Position numbers and translations under genes: made by a program
NCBI GenBank assembly: GCA_022059125.1
Contig: JAEUWY010000005.1
Location: forward strand, 682,001-746,000
Direction of reading: 5' to 3'
Origin: Corynespora cassiicola
Taxonomy: Eukaryota; Ascomycota; Dothideomycetes; Pleosporales; Corynesporascaceae
Length of the DNA: 64,000 nucleotides
Notes under the pieces: generated by a model
What the model was told of the DNA's origin: nothing
Seen by the model: only the letters and a program-made list of their open reading frames with translations
The model's database searches: none
Shown: positions 1-9,910 of the stretch, in pieces
How positions within the stretch are numbered: position 1 is the first letter of the stretch
Layout of the letters: the number at the start of each line of letters is the position of its first letter

Positions 1-716
1 GGCAGCTTCCGCAGGAACTTGACGCGGCGGATGCCGGGCAGCGATATGATCATGAGCTTTCCGACCTTTGTCAGCGTCTCGAGGCCGAGGATCAGGTCAA
101 ACACCTCGAGCGAGACGTAGCGCTTGGTGAGCAGGCTCCAGCGCAGGATCACGGCGTAACGCTTCAGCGAGCTGGCGAGGTTGAGACCCAGGCCCAGGGA
201 GAGGCCCAGCATGATGGCGTTGAAGACTCGGACTTGGGTCTTGTCGATGACGCGCGGCGTCTTGAAGCCCTCGTAGGCTTTGAGCGTGAAGCCGATGAGG
301 AGGCAGAAGACGACGGTGATGGAGAAGCGGTACGAGCCCGTCTTGAGCAGAAACTTGCGCGACTCGTGGTGGTCGTAGTGCTTTGCGTGACTGATGAGGG
401 ACCGCGTGTCGCTGTCGAAGGTCGAGTTCATGTAGGGCTTGTATCCGTACTCGTCCTGTTTGAGCATCGGAGAGATTGTGGTGGCCGAGTTGGGCTCCGA
501 AGACCTGTACATGTATTGGCTGTAGTCGGCCTGCTGCATGGCGATGTCGGCGTCATTTTGTGCGTCTGGTGACGGGGGATCGTATGGCTGTGATGGACTT
601 GGTGGTGAGTCGGGGGCATGTTGGCTGCCCGTACTGTCTCGCCGGCCGGTTCTGTCGCTGATGGATGCTGGGCGTTGGCCGTTTGTGCTCGTGGGGGAGA
701 GGAGGTTCCGATCCAT
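1..716 (-). CDS. Fungal multi-pass membrane protein, N-terminal part (cut by window edge)
   Basis: The reading frame opens at an ATG at 716 on the minus strand, just inside an upstream in-frame stop at 741-743, and stays open to base 1, giving about 238 residues of a longer protein. The first ~120 residues are polar, Ser/Pro-rich and probably cytosolic. They are followed by hydrophobic stretches near residues 125-142 (YRFSITVVFCLLIGFTLKAY) and 165-185 (FNAIMLGLSLGLGLNLASSL), and a third further on (LEVFDLILGLETL), with basic loops between them. This is the layout of a polytopic membrane protein with a long disordered N-terminus. I do not recognise the family and assign no function. An internal Met at 539 is an alternative start, but the longer frame is equally open. 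Membrane topology is inferred from hydrophobicity only. Confidence 0.75.
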   Translation of the reverse strand, partial: MDRNLLSPTSTNGQRPASISDRTGRRDSTGSQHAPDSPPSPSQPYDPPSPDAQNDADIAMQQADYSQYMYRSSEPNSATTISPMLKQDEYGYKPYMNSTFDSDTRSLISHAKHYDHHESRKFLLKTGSYRFSITVVFCLLIGFTLKAYEGFKTPRVIDKTQVRVFNAIMLGLSLGLGLNLASSLKRYAVILRWSLLTKRYVSLEVFDLILGLETLTKVGKLMIISLPGIRRVKFLRKL

Positions 717-2041
717 GGTTGATGTTGGACTGGTGGACGCCTAAGAGGATCAGACGGATTTACCGCAAGCGTCAGGTTCCCGAGCTCCTCTGCCGCCAAA
801 AGACGAACAAGGAGAAAGGGTGTGTGGAACGATGACTGCGGCGGGCCGGACTGGGGGAGGGGATCCTTTAAGGCTCAAATTTCAAAAGCCTTCACGTGGA
901 TTTCTAGGGGTTTAGCTAAAGGCTTATATGACCACTGGTTGAGACCCTAACCCTGCTCGACGCGAAGGAGGGAAGATATTCGCGGGCTGGGGTGCCACTT
1001 TGGGGGCCAGAGGAGAGACGCGCACCAAGGTGGAGAAGTTTGTGCCATGTCTCAGCCCAGACAAGAGCATGATAAGAGTGTGCAACCAGAAGAGCTGAAC
1101 AGGATGCACGATGAAAAACAAATGTCGATTGACAAGCAAGACAGGATAGAAAGCACGACCTTCATTGAGAGGCATGAAGAGATGGAAAGAAGCCCAGGGC
1201 CCAGGTCCGAGAAACGGAGGCGATCCCATGCATTTCCCATGTCAAACCCCCGGCACATTTGGTGCCCGCCTGCCCTTTCCATCAAGTCGATGATATCTTT
1301 AGAAGTGCGCCTCCATCCAGGCGTTGGGGTGGACGGCGACTTTTACATGCCTTTGATTCGCCTTCTGCTTGTCTAGCGTCCAGAACGTGTACGGATGCTA
1401 GCCTGGTCTGATCTAGACGGTGCAAGCCATAGCCACCCAATTCGGCACCTATATTTGGGGGCTGAGATTGTTCAGCCCCGGCATTCGGACACGATAAAAG
1501 AAGATTTGGCTCGGAAGTTACGTGTGTTGCACATCCTTCGGGGAAAAGAACGTGAAAATCTTGACAACGGGTGTTTATTGTCATGCCACGGCGGTGGAGA
1601 GACCCGATGCGCTGGATCTCGCTTTTCTTACGCCCGATGGCACGGCTCGCGGTAAGCGGGCGAATGGCACAACCTCCGCGCTGAGCGCAGTCGAAACAAG
1701 CTCTCGGAACTCTCCTTTGTGACTTAGCTCCGGGATACTGTGCCCTTTGTGCAGATATCAAACTGTGACTATGATGCTGTAGATACTCGTCTCTGGCTGC
1801 TGCCTGCGAATATTGTGGCCCACCAACAGCGTCGGTGCGAGATCCCTTACTCAAACTAGTTTAGTACGTCTCCGCATCTCCATCCCGAGGCCACTTTACT
1901 CGGTTCTCGCAAATCGAATGATGACAAATGGCACTGTCGGCAATCTATCAATTACGAGTATATCATTCCCTTATACATTCGTCCAACCTGAGCTCTTTCC
2001 CACACCTTCATTTTTCTCATTTAACGACTATACACCTCCAA
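717..2041. other. Intergenic, no convincing gene
   Basis: About 1.3 kb between a divergently oriented membrane protein gene and the GST-like gene. It would hold both promoters. Open frames of up to 190 codons on the minus strand (1282-1854) and 109 codons on the plus strand (1047-1376) have no recognisable domain and overlap each other, so I treat them as chance frames. Confidence 0.5.
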
Positions 2042-2924
2042 ATGTCACAAGTCATTCTCTACGATATTCCCAGCAAGGAACCAAAGACATGCTGGTCATT
2101 GAATCCCTGGAAGCGTGGGTCCACTACATCTCGGTCGACAGAGCGTGATTTTGACATACTGTAGCCCGTTTGATCTTGAACTACAAGGGCATTGACTACA
2201 AGACGGAATGGGTGGAGTACCCAGACCTCGCTCCTTATTTCAAGAGCCTGTGAGAATTTGATGGTGGACATGATTTACTGCCTATATTGACGGTGGCCAG
2301 TGGCATCCCTCCAAACAACCCCAATGATGTTGGCTACTTCATGGATTACAGCAGCCCCGCAATCCGCTACGAGGATGGATCTTACGGCATGGACTCGTGG
2401 AAAATTGCCCACGAACTCGAGAAGCGCTATCCTGAACCATCGCTCCACCTAGATGATCCGATTGTCATCCAAGTCAGGGATCACATCGGTAAGATCATGG
2501 GCCCTCTGACTGGATACATTCTCCCCAGGGTCCCGACCCATATCCTGGGCCCAGCGTCGGCCGAGTACTTTGACACGACGCGAGAGAAGATGTTTGGAAA
2601 GCCCTTGGCCCAGGTCGCCCAGGAAACGGCAACTGAGCAGGCATGGAAAGATGTGGAGGAGCCAGTCAGGCAGATTGCTGAGATCCTGAAGAAGAACGGC
2701 GGCCCATTCTTCTTGGGCAAGACAGGTATGGACTTTCTCAACGGTAGCCTTTGTGTGGAAAAGCTGACAGCCAGACAGTATCGTATGCGGACTTTATCTT
2801 TGTGGGATATCTGCAGTTTTTGAAGGCGGCTGATGAGAAGGTTTTTGACCGGTTTGTTGCATTTGACCCAGCTTTCAGTGCAATTTACGATGCATCGAAG
2901 CCGTGGCTTGAGAAAGACAACTAG
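2042..2924 (+). CDS. Glutathione S-transferase-like protein (fungal etherase/GST family)
   Basis: Four exons, 2042-2114, 2165-2249, 2301-2725 and 2779-2924, join in frame to 242 residues; introns are 50, 51 and 53 nt. The N-terminus (MSQVILYDIPSKEPKTCWS) followed by NPWKPRLILNYKGIDY and EWVEYPDL matches the thioredoxin-like N-terminal domain of fungal GSTs of the LigE/Ure2-like group, in which a Ser near residue 15-20 usually contacts glutathione. The C-terminal half is helical, with the usual YADFIFVGYLQFLK segment. Likely role: glutathione conjugation or reductive cleavage of electrophilic small molecules in the cytosol; substrate unknown. The first intron uses a less usual GTGGGT donor, but this choice gives the expected WKPR junction. 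It converges with the secreted protein gene downstream. Confidence 0.85.
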
Positions 2925-3279
2925 GTGTTTCCTCTGGCAAACCAGTTCAACTTGGGAGTAAACATACGTTATCATCAGAGCAGGCGAAAAAATTGACCAA
3001 GAATAATTTTGCGTTTCCTTTCACACCATGCCAGACAGCCTGCTCGAATACAGGACTATGAACACTCTTGATCCATATAATGCCGAGATTTGGCGCTCTT
3101 TTCTTTGAACGCAGGGATTTCTGTAAACACTGCTACACTTTTCCCCCGCTAGAATTCGTTCTACTCATGAATTTCTACAGCTTCAAGAAGCACCGATGTC
3201 CAATCAAATGTGTGATAGATTGTAACTAAGTATACAAAGATCAAACCGAACCTAACCCCCTGGTGACCCAAGGAGTCAT
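2925..3279. other. Convergent 3' intergenic
   Basis: A 355-base AT-rich stretch between two genes that end toward each other. It should contain both 3' untranslated regions. No gene or repeat seen. Confidence 0.6.
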
Positions 3280-5142
3280 TCACCCCTCTATTTGGATGCC
3301 CGGAGAAATCTTGATCAAGTTGGCCACCTTGACTCCACTTGAAGTAGGCGTCTCATCATGGATCTCGCCCTTGGCTATCCTCACTGGTTCGCCGCCGCTG
3401 CCGTCATTCCAACTTACATAGATACTTCTTCCTCCGTCCAAATTAATCGCCTGCTTTATATCGCTAGGACGAAAAGTGCCATCAATGAACCTGGAATCGA
3501 ACCAGATCATTATGAGATCTCTGAACTCTTTGACATCCTTTCCATTATCCCGGTTATTTGCCGTGTATACGAAGAGATAATAGTCACCATTCTGCATTTC
3601 GACGAGTCCGAGACGCCCATTTTTTTGACTTGCGTGGGCGAGACTTCCAACCAGTTTGGCCGCTCTCGTCTTTTGTTGCCCAAAGAGATTTTTCCGCCAA
3701 TACTTCCATTTTTCTCCTTCGAATTTAATAAGTCCTTCCGGCGGAAGGATTGGCCCACTGTAAAGCAAGGAATCATCATCTCCGGTAATTTTTTTGTAGT
3801 TATTCCTGTATAGTGCAGGAACGTTTTGCGAGTCTTGTTTTACAAGACGCCCGTCAACTTTCAGGTTGACCTCCCCCACCGCTTTGTGGTTGGCGACATT
3901 GAAAAAACCACCGTTGCTAAGCAGGTAAGGATCTCCACGCTCTTTTTCGAAATCGCTCGGGTTGGTGCCACCCGTTTGCCTCCCCAGAACCTCCATGTAT
4001 CCGTACTTCATCTTAATCACATCGAATTTACCATTGGCTTTCATCTCATCCAGAACTGCTTTCTCTCCACTGTTGGCATCAAAATGTTTTTTCCAACCAG
4101 ATTTCGTTCGGAAGCTCCACCAAGTGGCCTCATCTTGGGAAAGTATAGTCTTCTTGTAAAATTCTTCTTGCTCACACCCTTTGGGCTCCGGCTTCGGGGG
4201 TTGGGGTTGGGGAGTTGGTTTCCTTCCATCGCCTCCACTTCCGCCCTGTCCTGGTTTCTTAGGCCTAGGCCTCTCCCAGGCGTTGGGGCGCTTACGGCCA
4301 GCAGATTGGCCATTTCCTCGCTGGAGTAGTCCTTTGTACTGTGCTTTTTCTCCGACTCCCCGGATATTTTTGCTTCCGATTTTCTTCCTGGGTGTGGGTA
4401 CTGGTATAGGGGGCTCTAAAGCTCCACCCTTCTTGTTGTTGGGAGGTGGGCACGCCTTTGGCTTTCCATTCTGATTAGACTTCGGTGTTGGTTTTGGCTT
4501 AGTTGGGAGTTTAGCATTTGCTCGATTCTTTTTAGCCTTTTTCTTTCTGTTACGTTCTTGACTTCTCCCTTCAAGTGCTCCGTTCGCGTCATTGTCGCTT
4601 CCATCATTGATCTTTCTTCCCAGAGATTGTTCCTTGTATTCGATCGTTTGTTGCTCTGTCCAATCATCGCCTGGCCCCTGCTCTTCTTCGCCGTCATCAT
4701 CTGAGGACTTATTTTTCTTGGGTCGAGCATCCAATTCTTCGAGGTCAGACAGGCCATTTCCATTCGTAACCGAGACTTCGTATAGCACATCATGAGTTTG
4801 AGAGATGCCCCCAGGGACACCCTCAGTGGCGATGCATTGGCCAAAAATTCTATGAATTTGGTCGATACAATTGGCAACATCAAGATGGAAAGTGCCGAGT
4901 TGGGTTATGATTATCACAAGCGGTCCACAGTGCTCAGTTGACGTTGCATCAGCTCCTCTAGTGGAACAGATACTCTGAAAACAGTGCGTGATTACTTGTG
5001 CAAGAGCATCGGTACTAGGAACTAGGGCGTGAGTACCGTTTACGCCAGGATGGTGCTTAGGGTCGCAAGTCACGCTCGTAAATGCACCTGAAGCCCCAAG
5101 ACTAAGTATAGCCCCAAGGCTGGAGAGAAAAGTTGAGCGCAT
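3280..5142 (-). CDS. Large secreted protein with C-terminal phosphodiester glycosidase (NAGPA-like) domain
   Basis: A single 620-codon exon. The N-terminus is a typical signal peptide (MRSTFLSSLGAILSLGASG). Residues about 25-110 form a Cys-containing module (pairs in HCFQSIC, EHC, NC and QC). Residues about 140-310 are a highly charged, Lys/Pro/Gly-rich disordered linker with many KKK and KPKP runs. Residues about 330-620 resemble the phosphodiester glycosidase (NAGPA, PF09992) fold: LLSNGGFFNVANH, then a DGR, and INLDGGRSIYVSWNDG near the C-terminus, which match the NGGFF and DGGxS signatures of that family. In animals the family removes GlcNAc from phosphodiesters; most other members are bacterial and uncharacterised. 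Extracellular location is inferred from the signal peptide. The substrate and the Cys module are unidentified. Confidence 0.75.
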   Translation of the reverse strand: MRSTFLSSLGAILSLGASGAFTSVTCDPKHHPGVNGTHALVPSTDALAQVITHCFQSICSTRGADATSTEHCGPLVIIITQLGTFHLDVANCIDQIHRIFGQCIATEGVPGGISQTHDVLYEVSVTNGNGLSDLEELDARPKKNKSSDDDGEEEQGPGDDWTEQQTIEYKEQSLGRKINDGSDNDANGALEGRSQERNRKKKAKKNRANAKLPTKPKPTPKSNQNGKPKACPPPNNKKGGALEPPIPVPTPRKKIGSKNIRGVGEKAQYKGLLQRGNGQSAGRKRPNAWERPRPKKPGQGGSGGDGRKPTPQPQPPKPEPKGCEQEEFYKKTILSQDEATWWSFRTKSGWKKHFDANSGEKAVLDEMKANGKFDVIKMKYGYMEVLGRQTGGTNPSDFEKERGDPYLLSNGGFFNVANHKAVGEVNLKVDGRLVKQDSQNVPALYRNNYKKITGDDDSLLYSGPILPPEGLIKFEGEKWKYWRKNLFGQQKTRAAKLVGSLAHASQKNGRLGLVEMQNGDYYLFVYTANNRDNGKDVKEFRDLIMIWFDSRFIDGTFRPSDIKQAINLDGGRSIYVSWNDGSGGEPVRIAKGEIHDETPTSSGVKVANLIKISPGIQIEG

Positions 5143-6101
5143 TCTGTATATGCGTAGTTATCGAGTGAACGTGATAGTGGGGTAGATCAAAGAGTGGGAA
5201 GATGATACAAATGAGTGAGCCTGTATCAAACAGGAGAATATGAAGATGAATGATAGAATGACAGAATTGGAGGAGGGATATGCTAATAAAGAATGCTTTT
5301 ACTTCTCGGTTATATCTTGAGTCACGGAAATTTTAGCAATCTGGTTTGCTGTACGGTCTTGACATGTCCGCAAATCTCGTCATAAGCCATCAACGCCGCC
5401 GGTGTACCACATGTACGGTCAACATGTATAGCCCACGGACAGTTTGATCTTGACCGAAAGACTCCATGGTGTTCTCATCAGAGGTTGGTGCATGTATATG
5501 CAACCTCTGTTACTATGCAGCTTTGATGTTTCAACGTAAAAATCGGAATTCCTCCTCAGTTGTGCCCTCGAAAATATGTAGAAACGCCGGGCCCAACAGC
5601 CCGGTGCATTGCTCCCATGATATCCGAAGGTGTTTTCCGTAGCATAGTTCTACCTAAATCATGTATATTTACTATTGATCTGGCTGACAGGCCCGCAAGA
5701 TCCACCCGGCTGTGCCGCTGGACTTGCAGTCCAACAGACTGCTTTGGACATGTCCAAGGAGATGCCCTGTAGCACTCTCCGAAAAGAGGACGACGTACCC
5801 GTCTGAAAGCAATTCTCAGCGTTATTCAACTTGCATGTTCTAGAAACTCGGAAATCGTAGGGACTTGTCTTTCTAAGCGCCCCGTCAAGCCAGTCGAGGC
5901 CTTTTCGGCGCCAAGGCGGCGTGGAGTTGGATGTTGCGTCTTGGCGGAGGGGGTCGTAGCTGACCACACATGTATAAAGCCACAAACTGTCGCTCCGATG
6001 CTCTGGACTAATCAACCAACACTCCAAATGCTGGAAACCGAGAAATACATGATATCAAGTGATTAGCAACTACAGGTTCAGCCATCTCTTCGAAAACAAC
6101 C
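5143..6101. other. Divergent intergenic region
   Basis: About 960 bases between the minus-strand secreted protein gene and the plus-strand 2EXR gene, so it should carry both promoters. It is AT-rich next to 5143. An open frame on the minus strand (5659-6027, 122 codons) shows no recognisable domain. Confidence 0.5.
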
Positions 6102-7380
6102 ATGTCTCACAAAATTCCAGTCACGTTTACACAACTTCCACGGGAAATTCGGGATCTTATGTGGTTGGAGGTAGCTGCTGCTCAGTATCAGCAGGTGAGG
6201 ACTGATCTCGAAAGTTGTTACTATTTCTGATCCTCCCACAGTGAGTCAGACCTGCATATTTTAATAGCTTCTGTCCTCTGTACTAAATGACTTCTGTCAA
6301 ATCCAGCATCGCTGATAGCATGCCGGAGCCCTGCAAAATCCCAATCGATGATCGCAAACGATTTGCGTACGCTGGCCCAATTGGCGAACGCCTGCGACAA
6401 GCATTTGTTGGCTACGATAACTTGCCAGATTATGTCGAAAGACAACCTCTAAGACTATACGTCTACAATTCTAGAGGCAGACTGCGCGTTGGTGTGAACG
6501 AGTTCCAGACGCTGGTCAACCGCCTCCCTATGGCAACTGTCAATTACGAAGCGAGAACGAATGCTGCTGATTTCTGTCATGCCCAAATCAAGCATATCCA
6601 TCTTTTCTACGCCCTGGATGGGCATATCCATCTTTTCTACGCCCTGGATGGGCATATCCATCCGAGTGAAAGCATCAGAGATGACGTCCCAGAACCTATC
6701 TTTGCCCAGGCAACAACGGTGAGAGTGAGTGTTACATGGGAGGAAGAGTGGGGTACTCCTGCTATTTTTGACTCTGCAGAGAATTTTGTCGATATAATTA
6801 GTCGCATATTCGGCACATTTGTTGAACGGATTGAAATGCATTCATGGTGGTTAGAGAGCTACTATAACTTTGAAGAAATGTACTGGCCACACACCGTGAA
6901 AACGGTAGTGCAGGAAGACGAGTGTAATAACAGGTAAGTAGTTGAACATCAAGACACATTTTCGTACACTAATGAAAACACAGGGAGCCTGCAGCCATCA
7001 ATGACTTGAATCATGATATATTTGATTTTACGATGACGCCTGAAAGAATCGTATACGCAAAAGAGGAAATATGCAATACCGATAGTTACGACAAATTGAG
7101 ATCACTGGGCCAACATCTCTGCAAGTTTCACGAGCTTCTGGACGTGTCAAAGATCAAGTTACCCAGGCTACAAGGGGTCAGTCAAGAAATGCAGACGGCT
7201 GTCAATGGTGTTTGGCGCCCAACGCGCATCAAAGCAACCATCATGGAAGGTGGAATCTGGGTTAATTGGAACGATGTTGTTGTTGGCTGTAGGCATTCTT
7301 TTCTAGAGAGGTACGGTGATCGGTGGAGCAAGTTCCTCCGCAACTTGTCTGAACAGAAACGATCGCGCTATATCCGATAG
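6102..7380 (+). CDS. 2EXR-domain protein with internal tandem duplication; first splice junction uncertain
   Basis: The start (ATG at 6102) gives an N-terminal 2EXR-type motif, FTQLPREIRDLMWLEV, found in large fungal families of unknown role. The last intron is clear: 6934-6983 (50 nt), joining NNR to EPAAIND, and the frame ends at 7380. The first intron is less clear. The obvious donor GTGAGG at 6195 and acceptor at 6306 (after a TACTAAAT branch-like site) put exon 2 out of frame. A donor GTATCA at 6185 with the same acceptor restores the frame (368 residues); GTGAGG with a poor acceptor at 6328 also does (364 residues). Residues encoded by 6592-6661 contain a perfect duplication, HIHLFYALDG twice. 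Function unknown. The gene may be real or in early decay. Confidence 0.6.
6592..6661 (+). repeat. 30-bp perfect tandem duplication inside the 2EXR gene
   Basis: The unit beginning gcatatccatcttttctacg occurs twice without mismatch (6592-6621 and 6622-6651), and the next 10-11 bases begin a third copy. Thirty bases keep the frame and add ten residues. Perfect identity suggests a recent slippage or unequal exchange. Confidence 0.95.
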
Positions 7381-7649
7381 TTCAATGTAACAAGGAATAG
7401 TATATCCAAGCTAGGAAATCAAAACCCTCGCCTCCTGTCCAGTATCTTGCAGGCGTAATTCTGCATATAGAAGTATTGTAAAGGAGGCTCGAGACGTGTG
7501 CGGGAGTCACAAAACAAAAAATTGTGAGTGTCCAGAAAAAGCATAATAGATTCATGGAAGAGTTATCGCGGCAATAGCAGACTATATGGGCCTTCTTTCC
7601 CAAGATATAGTCTTTGCAACAAGAGTGAAGGCTCCTCTGACGTGTTCAT

Positions 7650-8216
7650 CTAAGATCTCAATGACTGATTTGTATAAGTATCGCCCAATAATGCAATAGC
7701 TTGGGCCAGAATCTGTCGATCTTGCTCAAAGGTGAGTTTTTCGGCCGCCTGTGTGTAAGGAAAGAATTCGGACTCGAAATCAGCCTCTCCATGGAGCTTC
7801 TCCTGCATTGCGTCTTCATCCAAGACAGCAATGAACCAGTATATGATCTTCACACCTTTATTCGACCCAAGTTCTCGAATTGTACACATGAAGGGTTCGG
7901 TCAAGCCAGGATAGATGCGGGCCTGGTCAGGATAATTTGGCGGCTCATCCATAGGCGGAGCCCTGGTGGGCATGGAAACCGGTAGAAGCCGACACCTATA
8001 ACCGGTTTCTTCCATAACTTCTCGAATTGCGGCCTCTTTACGAGACTCTCCACAGTTTCGCCGCCCCTTGGCGAGAAACCATTCGTCCTTCTTGAGATAG
8101 TGCAGCAGGCAGACTTTGTTCATCTTGGAATCGGACAAGTCAAAAAGGATGGCCCCACAGCTCTCAACAAACTCCTTAGAGGTATACTGATGGGAAACAA
8201 AGTTGGACTGCGTCAT
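7650..8216 (-). CDS. Nudix hydrolase
   Basis: A single exon of 188 codons. The Nudix box is complete at residues 51-73: G-x5-E-x7-REVMEETGY, in which the E residues bind the metal that activates water for pyrophosphate cleavage. It is preceded by ESCGAILFDLS and DEWFLAKGRR, typical of fungal Nudix proteins related to diadenosine polyphosphate or diphosphoinositol hydrolases. The substrate cannot be decided from the sequence. No signal peptide is visible, so it is probably cytosolic or nuclear. The gene is divergent from the aldo-keto reductase, with about 600 bases between the two start codons. Confidence 0.92.
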   Translation of the reverse strand: MTQSNFVSHQYTSKEFVESCGAILFDLSDSKMNKVCLLHYLKKDEWFLAKGRRNCGESRKEAAIREVMEETGYRCRLLPVSMPTRAPPMDEPPNYPDQARIYPGLTEPFMCTIRELGSNKGVKIIYWFIAVLDEDAMQEKLHGEADFESEFFPYTQAAEKLTFEQDRQILAQAIALLGDTYTNQSLRS

Positions 8217-8814
8217 TTGGGGGCCCTGCTGATCGGAATGCAGATAAGTCGTTGAAGGGGAGTCTTCCAGCTTTTCGCTCAGCTATAGGATGGCCTGGTG
8301 TTGCTATTGACTCCTAAATTGACCGAAGAAACTTGAGAAAACAGAATAGAGACCAAATAATGAACGTGCGAGACCTCTGTTCAGTTGAACGAACAAAGTC
8401 GGGTGCCTTCCAAGGCTGAGGAGGGGCGATCACGAGATCACGTGAACGCGACTTCGCTTATCGATAGCCCGATCATGGATGCAGGTGAGCTTGATCATCC
8501 TGCGCCGTGACTGCATCCCAGGTTGCAGCCCGACGCCATGGTACCTTCAAATCAGACGGAGGAGAGGATGTACCTCAATAGCCATCAAGGTTTGCGATCT
8601 CGCAAGGTCTCCTGTGCACCGTGATGGCTTCGGCGATTTGTCCAGCCAATAAATATCGTCTACGTCATCGAGCACCGAGCGGGACGACCAGTTACTAACG
8701 TAGCCATGACGATGTCGCAGATATACTGGAGATGAGTGGAGGTGAAGAGCACTTTTCGACACCAATCGCTCCATCTGATTTTCTCATTGCGTAGTCTCGC
8801 CTTTAGTATTGAAA
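8217..8814. promoter_or_regulatory. Divergent promoter region, Nudix / aldo-keto reductase
   Basis: A 598-base region between two start codons facing away from each other. It contains short GATCA/CACGTGA-type motifs (for example around 8430-8480), but I cannot assign any factor. No coding frame is convincing. Confidence 0.4.
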
Positions 8815-9910
8815 ATGTTTGCAGCTCCCGCATCTCGATTTATTCGCTCTTCATTCCCCCATCTCTCTCACACCACTTCTCGACTTCAAACTCGTACAGT
8901 ACTTTCACAGCAACTCAGAATGGCTCACAACCGCACAACATTTGCTCTCAACACGGGAGCCAAGATCCCGGCCATTGGGTTCGGCACTTGGCAAGACGTT
9001 GGTGCCCAGGAAGATGCTGTTGCTATTGCGCTCAAGTCTGGTTACCGTCACATCGACACAGCCCGTGTCTATGGCACAGAGCCGCACATTGGTCGGGCTC
9101 TGAAGAAGTCTGGAGTTCCTCGTGAAGAGCTCTTCATTACCACCAAACTTTGGAACAATGCCCACCACCCAGACGACGTGGAGAAGGCCTTGGATGCCTC
9201 CCTCAAGGACCTGCAGGTCGATTATGTCGATCTGTACCTCATGCACTGGCCGTCACCATTCGCACGCAGCTCAGAGCTGATGCCCAAAGACGAGAACGGC
9301 AAGATCAAGAAAGGAGACAGTGATTACGTCGACACTTACAAAGCGATGGAGAAATGCTTCAAGTCGGGCAAGGCAAAGGCTATCGGTGTTTCCAACTTCA
9401 GTAAGGCCGAGCTCGAGCGTCTGCTCAAGGAATCCAGCGTGGTATGTGTGATACATCCCCATCATTCTGCCCCATCTAACCAAACAGACACCCGCTGTGC
9501 ACCAGCTCGAGCTTCACCCTTGGCTGCAGCAGACATCTTTCGTCGACTTCAACAAGCAAAAGGGTATCCACGTGACCCAGTACTCGCCATTCGGCAACCA
9601 GAACGAGATTTATGATGCTGGAAAGAACCTGGGCAAATTGATCGAGGACCCAACCATCACCGAGATTGCGAAGAAGCACGGCAAATCGGGCGCACAGGTG
9701 GCCTTGGCCTGGGGAATCGCAAAGGGCCACTCTGTCATCCCCAAGTCCAAGACTGAGGCGCGCATCAAGCAGAATTTGGAGGGTGATTTCAAGCTGCCCG
9801 ACGATGACGTCAAGAAGATTGACTCGATCGACAAGGGGCTTCGTTTCAACGACCCTTCGGGAAGCTTTGGTTGGAACTTTTACACTGATTTGGACGGAAA
9901 GAAGAACTAG
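8815..9910 (+). CDS. Aldo-keto reductase, with possible mitochondrial presequence
   Basis: Two exons, 8815-9441 and 9488-9910, joined across a 46-nt intron to 349 residues. The AKR catalytic tetrad is in place: D81 and Y86 in HIDTARVYGTE, K111 in ITTKLWN, and H144 in LMHWP. The fold continues with AIGVSNFS, HQLELHPWLQ and the cofactor loop IPKSKTEARIKQN. It should reduce aldehydes or ketones with NADPH. The first 35 residues are rich in Arg, Ser and Ala and lack acidic residues, as in a mitochondrial targeting sequence. A second ATG at 8920 (MAHNRTTFALN) begins exactly where most cytosolic AKRs start, so two isoforms from alternative starts are plausible. The substrate is unknown. Confidence 0.93.

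Noticed and set aside
1282..1854. 190-codon open frame on the minus strand upstream of the GST gene
   Set aside because: No domain, no fungal promoter or intron pattern, and overlaps other frames.
5659..6027. 122-codon minus-strand frame
   Set aside because: No domain; lies in a divergent promoter region.
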